From assembly GCA_017522225.1 (NCBI GenBank), contig JAFWZR010000030.1, positions 46,016 to 110,015 of the forward strand: a DNA stretch of 64,000 nucleotides, read 5' to 3'. The notes under the pieces are model-generated. The model ran no database searches. It was not told the DNA's origin and worked only from the letters and a program-made list of their open reading frames with translations. Shown piece after piece: positions 52,217-60,970 of the stretch (positions are counted from its first letter, which is position 1; every line of letters starts with the position of its first letter). Position numbers and translations under genes: made by a program. Source of the stretch: Clostridia bacterium (GTDB lineage Bacteria > Bacillota > Clostridia > Oscillospirales > Acutalibacteraceae).

Positions 52217-54085
52217 TTATCTTACGCTGTCAACAAGTGAAACAAACTCGCCTGCAACAGTTGATGCTGTATGCTCACCGAAGGAGATAAGGCACCATGT
52301 ATCTGTATCGTACTCGTCGTTCTCTTCAGAATACTTCATACCTGCCATTACGAACTCAGGATCGGGCTCGATGTAACCGATAGCGTCGTTCATAAGATCA
52401 AAGATGATTACATCCTCACCGAACATATCACGGTATGAATCGTACTGGAAGCCTTCAAGTCCGTCACCGCCGTTGAGGATTTCACCGTAGTGCTCACCGG
52501 GTGAAACAAGTACCTTGAGTGAATCGCCGATTTCCATGTAAGCGCACTCTGTTACTTCGTAATACTTACCTGTTGTGTTGTCGTAAAGGAAGAAGTAGTC
52601 TGTGATACCAACCTTACCGATAATGTCAAGAAGAACATTTGAAACCTCGATAACGTACTGCTTGTTCTTGATGTTGAGAAGCGGTTTAACCTCTTCCTCT
52701 TCAACAGGAACCCAGCCCTCGTACCATACTGTGTAGTTCTCCTGACCCTCGTACTCTGCTACGCCGAGGTAGTCACCGTACATAAAGTTGAGAGCCTTAC
52801 ACTCTTCTTCTGTCTTTGTCATACCAAGAAGCATATAGCCGATTTCGTAACCGTAGCGAACAGCTTCCTCATATCTTGAAAGGTCAAGTCCGTCGTTAGA
52901 ATAGTGACGGTCATAAGTAATTGTACCAACTGCACCCTGAATGAAGATGAAGTTGTAGCCTGCATCGTTAAGTACCATTTCTGTGTACGGGATAAAGTCT
53001 GCAGAAATTACTGTGTGGCCGAAGCCTGAGTTTTCGGGATGAACGCCGAATGTTGTGATGATTGTGGGAGTTGCACCCTTCTGGTCAGGTGTGAACTCAA
53101 GACGGTACATATTGCCGTCGTAGTTGTACGGAGCTGTTCTGTCGCGAAGGTAATCGTCACCGATATCCATCTTAGCAAGCTCAAGCTTACCTGCCTTCAT
53201 ATCTGCGTAAGCATCCTTGATTGACTTTGCAGTCTGATCAATGATTGTGTTGAGGAACTTACGGTCAACACCGCTCTTGAGGTCTGAAAGACCGAGAACA
53301 CCGAGTGTAAGGTTGCTGAGAACATTGCCTACTGTATTGTCCCATACGCCCTGAAGGTCGATACCTGAGTGTGTATGAGTAACACCAACGTTAATGCTTA
53401 CGATGTCGTTAGCTTCTGCAAAATCTGCAACAGCTTCACGGATAAGTCTTACGTCTGCGTTTGCAATACCGATAGCGTCAAGAACACAGAAAACAACGTT
53501 ACCTCTGCCTGAGCCGTCGTTCATAATAATTGTACGAACCCAGAGACCGTCAAATGTCTCTGTTGTTTCTGCCATAAGGCCGTAACCACCCATTGTGTAG
53601 GGAACCTCGCCGAAATCGTCGGGAAGGATTGATTCCTGAGCGTAGCCGAGATGCCACTTTGCACCCGCTGCAGGCTCGTCAAGGAATTCTTCCATACCCG
53701 GAAGGAAGTTGCCGTACTCGTCAAGGTTGAAATCCTTGTAAGAATTCAACGCAGGAGTTGCGGGAATTACAAGGTTAAGTGCCTTACCGATTACTGTGAT
53801 AAGCACGTTTGAAAGTGTGTTAACAATCTTTGCAAGGAAGTTCATAAAGAGAACCTTGAAGCTTGTTGATGAAAGTGACTCGAAGGACTCGCCGAGGTCT
53901 GCAGCTACATCTCCGAGACCGCTCAGATCAACATTTGCAAAAATGTCTTCCAAACCGCCTGTGGTTGAGTCTTCAACAATGACTGTATCATCGGCAGGAG
54001 CTTCTGCAAAAGCTGTAACTCCGACAGGAATCATAAGGCTTAAGCAAAGGATAACCGAGATAACAGAAAGAAGTACTTTTTTCAT
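52217..54085 (-). CDS. Secreted neutral ceramidase-like protein
   Basis: 622 residues. Signal peptide MKKVLLSVISVILCLSLMIP to about 29 (TAFA). After an acidic, Ser-rich stretch there is a hydrophobic segment (about 80-105, LFMNFLAKIVNTLSNVLITV). The catalytic domain (about 140-600) has NVGVTHTHSGID (about 258-269) with zinc-binding His residues, TFGVHPENSG (about 375-384) and FIQGAVGTITYD (about 405-416), the motifs of the neutral/alkaline non-lysosomal ceramidase N-terminal family. These enzymes remove the acyl chain of ceramide; sphingolipids occur in host and diet. The C-terminal immunoglobulin-like domain of the family is not obvious. AAAGGAGAT precedes the ATG. Ceramide as true substrate is inferred. 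Confidence 0.83.
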   Translation of the reverse strand: MKKVLLSVISVILCLSLMIPVGVTAFAEAPADDTVIVEDSTTGGLEDIFANVDLSGLGDVAADLGESFESLSSTSFKVLFMNFLAKIVNTLSNVLITVIGKALNLVIPATPALNSYKDFNLDEYGNFLPGMEEFLDEPAAGAKWHLGYAQESILPDDFGEVPYTMGGYGLMAETTETFDGLWVRTIIMNDGSGRGNVVFCVLDAIGIANADVRLIREAVADFAEANDIVSINVGVTHTHSGIDLQGVWDNTVGNVLSNLTLGVLGLSDLKSGVDRKFLNTIIDQTAKSIKDAYADMKAGKLELAKMDIGDDYLRDRTAPYNYDGNMYRLEFTPDQKGATPTIITTFGVHPENSGFGHTVISADFIPYTEMVLNDAGYNFIFIQGAVGTITYDRHYSNDGLDLSRYEEAVRYGYEIGYMLLGMTKTEEECKALNFMYGDYLGVAEYEGQENYTVWYEGWVPVEEEEVKPLLNIKNKQYVIEVSNVLLDIIGKVGITDYFFLYDNTTGKYYEVTECAYMEIGDSLKVLVSPGEHYGEILNGGDGLEGFQYDSYRDMFGEDVIIFDLMNDAIGYIEPDPEFVMAGMKYSEENDEYDTDTWCLISFGEHTASTVAGEFVSLVDSVR

Positions 54086-54176
54086 AATTTTATCTCCTTT
54101 CAATCGGTGCATGTACACACGCATCCATATTAAAGTAATTATATCACAAAATTACAATTTTACAATATAAAAACAG

Positions 54177-54214
54177 AGACTTCTTTTTTGTGTAAAATCA
54201 CGAAAAAGAAGTCT
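54177..54214 (-). terminator. Intrinsic terminator after the GT2 gene
   Basis: 16-bp arms (54177-54192, 54199-54214) with one G-U on the minus strand, then CTGTTTTTAT. Directly after the glycosyltransferase stop. Confidence 0.75.
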
Positions 54215-54222
54215 TGGCTATT

Positions 54223-55266
54223 TTATTTACCTATAAGCATCTGTATTGCATTCAGTAGAATGTATACACCCGTTGCGCATCTTACCCTGCACATCAGGAA
54301 GAATATTTTCCAATGAATCGGGAAAAAGCCGAATTCAAGATTTTTGTACGCCCTTACGTACGGCTCGGATTCAAGAATGCTTTTAAGATTCTTAATCCTT
54401 ACCGAATGAGAGCTTTTATTACACAGCTCGTTAAGTCCGAGCCCTATCATACTAAGACAGATTCGGTTATCAAGTGCCGTACGGAAGTCTGCACCGAGAC
54501 TGTTTTCTTCAATATAAGTGCGTATTCTTGAATAAAGCTCCGACCACTGTACAAAAAGCTGTGACTTGTAGCTTCTTGTGAGTGAGGACTCGTTATCCTT
54601 ACGATAGTGATTGAACGGCTTATCGATAAATGCACTGCTCTTCACAAATCCGAAGTAGTGCATATTGAAAAGCAAATCCTCCGTGCCGATAATTTTTGTA
54701 TCAACAAAGCTGAGCTTGTTTTCTTTTATAATATCCGTGCGGTATAGCTTACCCCACGCAGTAACGAGGGCATCCGTGTCTTCGGGATGTGAAAGCTCCG
54801 CGCCCGAAAGTCCTGTAAGTCTGCGGTGAATGTCACGCGATTCCGCCTCGCCGAAAATTCTGTCACCGTCAAAAATCTTCTTTTCAACCGACTTGTCTGC
54901 AAACTCACGGGTGTATCCCCACATCACAGCATCACAGCTGTTTTTCTGCATAACAGACACGGCTTCCTCAATCGCCTGTGTGTCAAGCCAATCGTCAGCG
55001 TCAACAAAAACGGTGTACTCCCCCGTTGCGTGGGATATTCCCGTATTTCTTGCGCCCGAAAGGCCTTGATTGGTCTGATTTATAATTTTAATTCTGCTGT
55101 CCTTTTGTGCATAGCCTTCAAGGATATCGGCAGAGTTATCGAGTGAACCGTCGTTAACGCAGATTATTTCAAGGTCTGCGTAGGTCTGCCCGATTACGGA
55201 ATCAACGCATTTCGGCAGGTATTTTTCAACATTATAAACGGGAATAATAACACTTACCGTATTCAT
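54223..55266 (-). CDS. Glycosyltransferase family 2
   Basis: 347 residues. The GT-A fold N-terminus has VSVIIPVYNVEKYLPKCVDS, EIICVNDGSLDNS, LSGARNTG and VFVDADDWLD (DXD about 87-89). The C-terminal half is helical and basic, with an amphipathic end that could touch the membrane. This matches EpsJ/WcaA-type transferases for surface polysaccharide. It follows the GtrA gene by 18 bp. Confidence 0.92.
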   Translation of the reverse strand: MNTVSVIIPVYNVEKYLPKCVDSVIGQTYADLEIICVNDGSLDNSADILEGYAQKDSRIKIINQTNQGLSGARNTGISHATGEYTVFVDADDWLDTQAIEEAVSVMQKNSCDAVMWGYTREFADKSVEKKIFDGDRIFGEAESRDIHRRLTGLSGAELSHPEDTDALVTAWGKLYRTDIIKENKLSFVDTKIIGTEDLLFNMHYFGFVKSSAFIDKPFNHYRKDNESSLTRSYKSQLFVQWSELYSRIRTYIEENSLGADFRTALDNRICLSMIGLGLNELCNKSSHSVRIKNLKSILESEPYVRAYKNLEFGFFPIHWKIFFLMCRVRCATGVYILLNAIQMLIGK

Positions 55267-55284
55267 ACGCCTGACCTCCGCAAT

Positions 55285-55779
55285 TTATTTTTTCTTAAAA
55301 ATCAACAATTTGCTGAAAACATAGTTAAGCAGCACAACTATGACCGCAAGTATGCCCTTGATAATGATTTCACCGCCGACAGGTCCGATTGTGAGGGGTA
55401 CATCAAGATGAAGCCACTTTATCATAACAAGAAGCCCCAGCTCCTCAATACCGAGCGTCAGCACTCTTGCACCTGCAAAAGACGGAATTTCTTTTATGAT
55501 TACATCAGGCTTCCAGCTTTTGCTTTCAAACACAAAAAGCTTGTTGGTAACGTAAGCAAAAACAACTGCCGCCACCCACGCAATAATGTTTGAAATCATA
55601 ATATCAACAAATTTGTTAAAAAACGCAAGTGTCACAAGGTTCACAACCGTTGTCAGCACACCGAAAAGCAGGTAGAAAAACACCTCTCGGGAGATAACCT
55701 TACGGATGATATCCATCAATTTTTCATTTTTTATAAACTTCGCACAGATTGTGTGAATCTTTTCAAAAAGCTTGTCCAT
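55285..55779 (-). CDS. GtrA family membrane protein
   Basis: 164 residues with four predicted helices (about 36-55, 61-80, 105-125, 133-155). FYLLFGVLTTVVNL and VFAYVTNKLFVFESKSW are the GtrA signatures; the family is thought to move lipid-linked sugars across the membrane. The start at 55779 is 8 nt from AAGGA. Adjacent to the GT2, a common pairing: the GT2 could make the polyprenyl-linked sugar and GtrA flip it. Confidence 0.88.
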   Translation of the reverse strand: MDKLFEKIHTICAKFIKNEKLMDIIRKVISREVFFYLLFGVLTTVVNLVTLAFFNKFVDIMISNIIAWVAAVVFAYVTNKLFVFESKSWKPDVIIKEIPSFAGARVLTLGIEELGLLVMIKWLHLDVPLTIGPVGGEIIIKGILAVIVVLLNYVFSKLLIFKKK

Positions 55780-55913
55780 AAACATATTCCTTCAAAATAA
55801 ATACTGCACTAATTATAATATCCATCGACAGTTGTGTCAAGCAAATAAAGGCTTGCATTTTTTCCGCAGTATGATAAAATATTATATTGGATTTGTATAA
55901 AGGAGGCGAAACT

Positions 55914-56360
55914 ATGTCCGAAAGAGTTGAAAGAGCTGTTGAGCTATTTAAAAGCGGATTCAACTGCTCACAGTCTGTTTTTGCAGCCTTTGCAGGTGAA
56001 TTCGGTATGGACGAGGAGACTGCACTCAAGGTTTCTGCAGGTCTCGGCGGAGGTGTCGGCAGATCAAGAGAGGTCTGCGGTGCTGTCAGCGCAGCGGCAA
56101 TGCTTGTAGGCTTTAAATACGGCGCAACTGACGGTGACGATGCCGAAGCAAAGCAGCGTTGCTATCAGGTTGTTCAGCAGATAATTGCTGAGTTCAGGCA
56201 AGACAATCCGTCAATCGTCTGCCGCGAGCTTCTTGAACTTAACGAGGGTGCGCATACCGACCCGAAGCCCGAGGCAAGAACACAGCAGTATTATCAGAAA
56301 AGGCCTTGCGTTCAGCTTGTTGAAGATGCTGCAAGGGCAGTAGAAAAAATATTATTTTAA
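55914..56360 (+). CDS. C_GCAxxG_C_C family protein
   Basis: 148 residues. The family cysteine pattern is seen: FNCSQSVFAAFA (Cys about 18), then GLGGGVGRSREVCGAVSAAA (Cys about 55), RCY (about 84), VCRELL (about 103) and RPCVQLV (about 130). Probably a redox or metal-binding protein of unknown role. AAAGGAGG is 7 nt before the ATG at 55914. Lies 18 bp before the Mrp gene, so perhaps the two work with iron-sulfur clusters, but this is only a guess. Confidence 0.9.
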   Translation: MSERVERAVELFKSGFNCSQSVFAAFAGEFGMDEETALKVSAGLGGGVGRSREVCGAVSAAAMLVGFKYGATDGDDAEAKQRCYQVVQQIIAEFRQDNPSIVCRELLELNEGAHTDPKPEARTQQYYQKRPCVQLVEDAARAVEKILF

Positions 56361-56378
56361 TTTTAAGGAGATGTAACT

Positions 56379-57197
56379 ATGGGTTGCACAGGAGATTGCT
56401 CAAGCTGTTCATCAAGCTGCAGCGAAAAGAAGGATTTGCACGTACCGTGTAATGAATACAGTAAGGTAAAAAAGGTTATCGGTGTCGTAAGCGGTAAGGG
56501 TGGCGTAGGTAAGTCACTTGTTACCTCTATGCTCACAACAGCAATGCAGGTTAAGGGTAACGCTTGCGGTATCCTTGACGCTGATATCACAGGCCCGTCA
56601 ATTCCGAAGGCTTTCGGCGCCAAGGGACCTGCTATGCAGAATGAAATGGGTCTGCTTCCCGCTCAGACAAAGACAGGCATCAAGCTTATGTCCATAAACC
56701 TTCTTCTTGAAAAAGAGGACCAGCCCGTTATCTGGAGAGGCCCTGTTATTTCAGGCGTTATCCAGCAGTTCTGGCAGGAGGTTTTCTGGGGTGATGTAGA
56801 CTATATGTTTGTCGATATGCCTCCGGGAACAGGCGACGTTGCTCTCACAGTGTTCCAGTCACTCCCCGTTGACGGTATCGTTATTGTTACAACTCCGCAG
56901 GATCTTGTTACAATGATCGTTAAGAAGGCTGTCAATATGGCAAATATGATGAACGTGCCGATTCTCGGTATTGTTGAGAATATGAGCTACCTCGAGTGTC
57001 CCGATTGCGGCAAGAAGATTTCCGTATTCGGTGAGAGTAAAATTGACGAGGTTGCAAAGGAAATGAACATCCCTGTTCTTGCAAAGCTTCCCATCAGAAG
57101 CGAATTTGCAGGTCTTGTTGACAAGGGTGCAGTTGAGCTTGCAGAAATCAGTGAGCTTTACGACGCTGCAGACAAGATAAAGGAACTGCTTAACTAA
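56379..57197 (+). CDS. Mrp/NBP35-type iron-sulfur carrier ATPase
   Basis: 272 residues. A short N-terminal Cys-rich head (GCTGDCSSCSSSC) precedes the deviant Walker A VSGKGGVGKS (about 37-46), then GILDADITGPS, the Mrp signature DYMFVDMPPGTGDVALTV (about 147-164), and a CPDC (about 207-210) that binds a bridging 4Fe-4S cluster in the dimer. It carries or assembles iron-sulfur clusters in the cytoplasm. The head resembles that of eukaryotic NBP35. Confidence 0.93.
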   Translation: MGCTGDCSSCSSSCSEKKDLHVPCNEYSKVKKVIGVVSGKGGVGKSLVTSMLTTAMQVKGNACGILDADITGPSIPKAFGAKGPAMQNEMGLLPAQTKTGIKLMSINLLLEKEDQPVIWRGPVISGVIQQFWQEVFWGDVDYMFVDMPPGTGDVALTVFQSLPVDGIVIVTTPQDLVTMIVKKAVNMANMMNVPILGIVENMSYLECPDCGKKISVFGESKIDEVAKEMNIPVLAKLPIRSEFAGLVDKGAVELAEISELYDAADKIKELLN

Positions 57198-57215
57198 CTT
57201 TCGGGAGTGTTCGGA

Positions 57216-58253
57216 ATGACAGAAATTTTCTCAAAAATCACGGCATTGCTTATGTCGGTTGTTACTGCGATTTCTCTTTTACCCGTTAACCTTGTAAAGA
57301 CTGTCACAAGTGACAGCGGTCTGATTGAAAAAATCGCTTTTTCAGCTTACAACAAAGAGGCTGAAAAATTCTGCGAAAATCCCGACACGGATTCGGATTT
57401 TGTTCCTCAGGGTCTTGCTTACAGCGATTATCTTGACAAGCTGCTCATCTGCGGTTATATGAACACACAGGGCAACTCAAGAATTTATGTTGTTGACCCC
57501 GAAAGCGGCGAAACCGAAAAGTATGTTTCACTTATCGAGGTTGACGGTGACGATTACACAGGTCACTGCGGCGGCATCGCAACCTTCGAGAAGAATGCCT
57601 GGGTTGTTTCGGGCAAGTATGCACGCAGAATTTCACTTGACACCCTCAAGGATGCAGAAAACGAAGCAGCTGTTCAGTTTATCGATCAGTTCAACACAGG
57701 AACAAGAGCCTCCTATGCGAACTGTTCAAACGGTATCCTCTGGGTTGGTGAATACCATAAGGACGGTGACGACTACGTAACCGAGGACAGTCACCACCTT
57801 ACCTCACCCAACGGTGAGACGATGTCAGCATGGACTTGCGGTTATGTGCTCGACAGTGCAAATCCGCAGGGCTTTACCTACAACGGAAAGTCAAAGGAAA
57901 TTGTTGCACCCGATTTCATTCTTGAAACAGAATCAATGTGTCAGGGCTTTACACAGCTTGCCGACGGCAGGTTTGTGACAAGCATTTCGGGTAAAATCAT
58001 AAAATCCGAGCTCAATTTCTACAAAAACGTTCTTGACGGTGAGGCAGACGGCACGGTTGATGTTGCAGGAAAAGATGTTGACATTTATTTCCTCGATTCA
58101 ACGGCAATGGTCGATTCACTTAAGGCTCTCCCCCGATCCGAGGGTGTTGATATGTACGACGGCAAGCTCCTTGTTCTGTACGAATCAGGATGCAGAAAAA
58201 TGCTTGCGGCACAGATCGTAAGAACAGACTACGTATGGAGCGTTAACGTTTAA
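57216..58253 (+). CDS. Secreted protein, possible beta-propeller
   Basis: 345 residues. A hydrophobic N-terminus (MTEIFSKITALLMSVVTAIS and on) acts as a signal or anchor. The rest shows a spaced pattern of Trp/Gly-rich strand motifs: FVPQGLAYSDYLDKLLICGY, GHCGGIATFEKNAWVVSG, ILWVGEYHKDG, GFTQLADGRFVTS, as in propeller proteins. I know no exact family. The ATG at 57216 is 8 nt from GGGAG; an upstream GTG (57207) is less suited. It is 18 bp after the Mrp gene but a separate function is likely. Confidence 0.78.
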   Translation: MTEIFSKITALLMSVVTAISLLPVNLVKTVTSDSGLIEKIAFSAYNKEAEKFCENPDTDSDFVPQGLAYSDYLDKLLICGYMNTQGNSRIYVVDPESGETEKYVSLIEVDGDDYTGHCGGIATFEKNAWVVSGKYARRISLDTLKDAENEAAVQFIDQFNTGTRASYANCSNGILWVGEYHKDGDDYVTEDSHHLTSPNGETMSAWTCGYVLDSANPQGFTYNGKSKEIVAPDFILETESMCQGFTQLADGRFVTSISGKIIKSELNFYKNVLDGEADGTVDVAGKDVDIYFLDSTAMVDSLKALPRSEGVDMYDGKLLVLYESGCRKMLAAQIVRTDYVWSVNV

Positions 58254-58264
58254 CAAGCAAGCAG

Positions 58265-58287
58265 ACAGCACGGCAGAACCGTGCTGT
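58265..58287 (+). terminator. Intrinsic terminator
   Basis: 9-bp perfect arms (58265-58273, 58279-58287) around CAGAA, then a T-run. It ends the 55914-58253 gene cluster. Confidence 0.8.
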
Positions 58288-58358
58288 TTTTTATTGCAAA
58301 AAGATCTGATGTGTGATAAAATACCGACTTGTAAAAACAAACGAAAGGATGTTTATAA

Positions 58359-58790
58359 ATGAAAAAGACAATAAGTACAATTTCAGCTTTTCTTCTTGCA
58401 TTCATTTTTGTGTTCTCATTCGCATCCTGTGCAGAGAAGACAGCTGAAGCCGACATCTGGACAGACGCAATCTACCTTGAGGACAAAGAATTCGGAAACG
58501 GAGCCAAAACCGTACAGGTTAAGGTTGTTGCGGAAGAAAAATCTGTCACCTTTACATTACACACCGACAAAGATAACCTCGGTGATGCACTGATTGAGCA
58601 CAATCTTATAACAGGAGAAGACGGACCTTACGGCCTTTACATCAAGACCGTTAACGGAATTCTTGCGGATTATGATGTCAACCAGACATACTGGGCACTT
58701 AACAAAAACGGTGAAGCTTCAATGACGGGTGTTGACGGCACACCGATTGCCGACGGCGAACACTACGAGCTTGTTTGTACAAATGGCTAA
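58359..58790 (+). CDS. DUF4430-domain lipoprotein
   Basis: 143 residues. Signal peptide with a lipobox (FVFSFASC, Cys about 24). The mature part (about 45-143) has the DUF4430/transcobalamin C-terminal-like pattern, with NLGDALIEHNLI, GPYGLYIKTVNGILADY and YWALNKNGEASMTGVD, which in other proteins forms a corrinoid-binding beta domain. Possibly a surface protein that binds a cofactor or a peptide. AAAGGATG precedes the ATG. Followed 38 bp later by a YgjV gene. Confidence 0.85.
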   Translation: MKKTISTISAFLLAFIFVFSFASCAEKTAEADIWTDAIYLEDKEFGNGAKTVQVKVVAEEKSVTFTLHTDKDNLGDALIEHNLITGEDGPYGLYIKTVNGILADYDVNQTYWALNKNGEASMTGVDGTPIADGEHYELVCTNG

Positions 58791-58828
58791 TCGTAAAAAC
58801 TGACTTTGATTAAAAGAAAGGGAAGGCT

Positions 58829-59347
58829 ATGTTGATTATCGCTTCGCAGATTATAGGGTTTGCCGCGGTCGGGCTCTATCTTCTGAGCTATCAGCTGAAA
58901 AAAAGAAAACAGATAGTCTGGATAACCTGCGTTTCCAACGCGCTTTATGTTTTGCAGTATCTGTTGCTCGGTGCCTTCTCCGGAGCGGTTATGGACATTA
59001 TGTCAACTGTGTCCTCTTTTTTAGCCGCCAAGAAAAACGATGCGCCGTTCAAGCGTTATTCCCGTGCCCTTGTATGGTCAAATATGATTATCATTGCAGC
59101 AGTCGGTCTTATTTCCGCTTATGTTCAGGGCGAATGGATTGAGCTTCTGCCTATAGCGGGGGCACTTTTCCAGACAGGCGGGCTCTGGTGCGACAACGAA
59201 CAGACTATCCGCAAATTCGGGCTTTGCAGTGCACCCTTCTGGCTGGTATATAATTTCATTTCCCGGGCATACGGCCCCGCCCTCGGCTCACTGATTGCGA
59301 TTATATCTATAATAGTTGCAATGATTCGCTATCGAAAAAAAGCATAA
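58829..59347 (+). CDS. YgjV-family membrane protein
   Basis: 172 residues with five predicted helices and the N-terminal SQIIGFAAVGLYLLSYQLKK, plus WITCVSNALYVLQYLLLGAF and GLWCDNEQTIRKFGL, matching the YgjV inner-membrane family of unknown function. AAGGGAAGG precedes the ATG. Possibly co-transcribed with the DUF4430 gene, then a terminator. Confidence 0.85.
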   Translation: MLIIASQIIGFAAVGLYLLSYQLKKRKQIVWITCVSNALYVLQYLLLGAFSGAVMDIMSTVSSFLAAKKNDAPFKRYSRALVWSNMIIIAAVGLISAYVQGEWIELLPIAGALFQTGGLWCDNEQTIRKFGLCSAPFWLVYNFISRAYGPALGSLIAIISIIVAMIRYRKKA

Positions 59348-59351
59348 AAAC

Positions 59352-59385
59352 AAAATTTCCTCTGTTGTGATAACAGAGGAATTTT
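59352..59385 (+). terminator. Intrinsic terminator after the YgjV gene
   Basis: 14-15-bp arms (59352-59366, 59372-59385) with one bulged T, followed by CTTTTAC. Confidence 0.8.
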
Positions 59386-59553
59386 CTTTTACAGGTATAA
59401 ATGACAATGCGAATTTGCTGTTTAGTATTGCAAAGTAATATTCCCCCACCCGTAAGAGCGGATTCAAATAAAAATCATCTTATATCATTGATAAATTAAT
59501 TGCACTCAAAATCTGTAACCTTAGTTTTGGATAAAGGGCTGTCAGAAATAAAC

Positions 59554-59599
59554 AAAAAATCCGAACGTCTTACCAATCGGTAAAATGTTCGGATTTTTT
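59554..59599 (-). terminator. Intrinsic terminator for the DUF4838 unit
   Basis: 13-bp arms (59554-59566 with 59587-59599) plus an inner TTACC/GGTAA stem, T-run on the minus strand. Confidence 0.75.
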
Positions 59600-59602
59600 G
59601 CT

Positions 59603-59628
59603 GGCTGTTCCGAACCATTTAGATGCCA
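59603..59628. repeat. 26-bp direct repeat, copy 1
   Basis: Matches 61115-61140 at 24 of 26 positions (begins GGCTGTT, ends TTAGATGCCA). Both copies sit next to a long terminator hairpin and just before the stop end of a minus-strand gene. The two copies enclose the DUF4838 unit. Confidence 0.75.
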
Positions 59629-59631
59629 CTA

Positions 59632-59757
59632 TTATTTTTTGGATTTCATTCTTTTAAGAACAACAAACCAAAGAAAAATTGAAACAAAAATTAAAACAGT
59701 AGCGATTATTGAAATTGCAATATGTACGTCAATAAATAATATTATATTTTTCTGTTT
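59632..59757 (-). pseudogene. Membrane protein tail without a start codon
   Basis: 41 codons open in frame, no ATG, GTG or TTG before the coding helix. It reads as a clear membrane helix (VHIAISIIATVLIFVSIFLW) then a basic tail ending KRMKSKK, as in a real C-terminus. It overlaps the end of the DUF4838 gene in another frame. Either a gene remnant or one starting with a rare codon (ATT/ATA). Confidence 0.4.
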
Positions 59758-60695
59758 TTAATTGCAGAAAAATCAGGTTCGCCAAAAAGTTGAGCATATT
59801 CATCGCAAAGATTACATGCAAATGAAGAAAAGGTTTCAAATCCTAAATCTTTATAAAATTCAAGGTCTGCTTTAATTTGCTCATTATTTGGAGTAAACGG
59901 AACAAGCTTATTGCCTGCACGGCGGTAGTAAATTGAGTTATCGTACCAATATTCAAGAATTTTTGAATTTTTCGTGCCGAAAAAGTTTATTATTTTTTTA
60001 ACGAGTTCTAAGTATTCACCTTCAAAAGCAAATGTTTCAGGTTTTATATAGCGTTCAAATGGTGCATATTCAAGAAATACACCATTTTTCGGTGAAATAT
60101 CTTCTGGGATGGCAACACCTTCGTAATAGGCAAGATAACATATTTTCGCATCGGGGATTTCTTTTTGCAATTCAGTAACAATTTCGTTCATAAGGTTAAG
60201 CTGATGGTGTGCAAACGAATGCTTCTTGCATTCGTCACAGTTACATGCGAGGTGCATCGCGTCATCTAACCAAAAATAATATTCATTGCAACTTCCGTAC
60301 AACTCTTTAGCTAACTTTATAGCATTTATACATATGATTTTGCGTGCTTGTGGATTAGAAAAACAAAAATTGCCATGAGTTGTTCTTTTACCGGTGGTAT
60401 CTTGGCGGAAGTATTCGGGATGCTCTGAAAACAATTCTCTCGGCAGTAGATAACTGAGAGCGTGAAACTCATAACCTATTTCTATACCACTGTTTGTGAG
60501 CTTGTCAATTTGGGCACGGAAATTTTCATCTTTAAGAGTTTTAAGTAATTCTTGCAATGTTTCATGTGCGTTCATGCCGCCAATAGGATGTATGCTGACC
60601 CTGTCGAGCTTGAGTTCTTTTGCAAGAGCTATCCAGCGATCGGTAAGTTCATGAGGATGAATAATTAATTCCATTTTATTTTTTGCATTTCTCAT
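59742..60695 (-). CDS. DUF4838-type protein (glycoside-hydrolase-like)
   Basis: 317 residues, no signal peptide. GNFCFSNPQARKII and EYYFWLDDAMHLACNCDECK (about 160-180) are typical of DUF4838, a TIM-barrel family often found among polysaccharide-use genes. The Cys-x-Cys-x2-Cys group could bind a metal. Full-length family members usually carry more domains; this one is short. The start at 60695 is 7 nt after AAGGAG. Composition is AT-rich compared with the genes to the left, suggesting transfer. It is 1 nt after the stop of a small membrane protein frame. Confidence 0.7.
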   Translation of the reverse strand: MRNAKNKMELIIHPHELTDRWIALAKELKLDRVSIHPIGGMNAHETLQELLKTLKDENFRAQIDKLTNSGIEIGYEFHALSYLLPRELFSEHPEYFRQDTTGKRTTHGNFCFSNPQARKIICINAIKLAKELYGSCNEYYFWLDDAMHLACNCDECKKHSFAHHQLNLMNEIVTELQKEIPDAKICYLAYYEGVAIPEDISPKNGVFLEYAPFERYIKPETFAFEGEYLELVKKIINFFGTKNSKILEYWYDNSIYYRRAGNKLVPFTPNNEQIKADLEFYKDLGFETFSSFACNLCDEYAQLFGEPDFSAIKNRKI

Positions 60696-60696
60696 A

Positions 60697-60813
60697 TTAA
60701 AACTCCTTATACTTAAAAGGATTGCGTAAAATGAGGTACAGGCCATATATTATGAGAGCAAGAGCACTTAATAATAAAACTGGCACAAGGGATATAAGAA
60801 AGTATACCGACAT
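60697..60813 (-). CDS. Possible 38-residue single-helix membrane protein
   Basis: ATG at 60813; one strong hydrophobic helix (MSVYFLISLVPVLLLSALAL, continuing IIYGLYLIL) and a basic end (RNPFKYKEF). The stop is 1 nt before the DUF4838 start and contains its ribosome site, as in coupled genes. The frame stays open a little upstream (KKKQLYVY) without a better start. It could also be the tail of a lost gene. Confidence 0.4.
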   Translation of the reverse strand: MSVYFLISLVPVLLLSALALIIYGLYLILRNPFKYKEF

Positions 60814-60919
60814 ATACACATATAACTGCTTCTTTTTTATTTTTAATTAAATGTTGATGCAGTTTCACAATTCTTGCTACAAAAGCGATAGATTTATCTA
60901 TAAGCAAGTTTTCTTTCAT
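60713..60919 (-). pseudogene. Four-helix-bundle protein, N-terminal piece only
   Basis: The start MKENLLIDKSIAFVARIVKL then HQHLIKNKKEAV is the N-terminus of the four-helix bundle family (S23/IVP-like; the usual protein is ~120 residues with SKQLLRSGTSIGAN next). After about residue 30 the frame loses the family pattern (CVYVGILSYIPCASF) and overlaps a membrane helix in another frame. A broken or chimeric gene. AAGGCGGTG before the ATG at 60919 serves as ribosome site. Confidence 0.6.
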
Positions 60920-60970
60920 TAAATACACCGCCTTTTTCAATATTATAGCAGAAACTTTAGGTTAAATCAA

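Larger units (their letters stand above)
59386..59631. other. Gene-free stretch with hairpin and duplicated sequence
   Basis: No gene is seen. It holds a terminator-type hairpin at 59554-59599 and one copy of a 26-bp repeat (59603-59628). Sequence composition becomes AT-rich here, marking the start of the accessory region. Confidence 0.55.
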
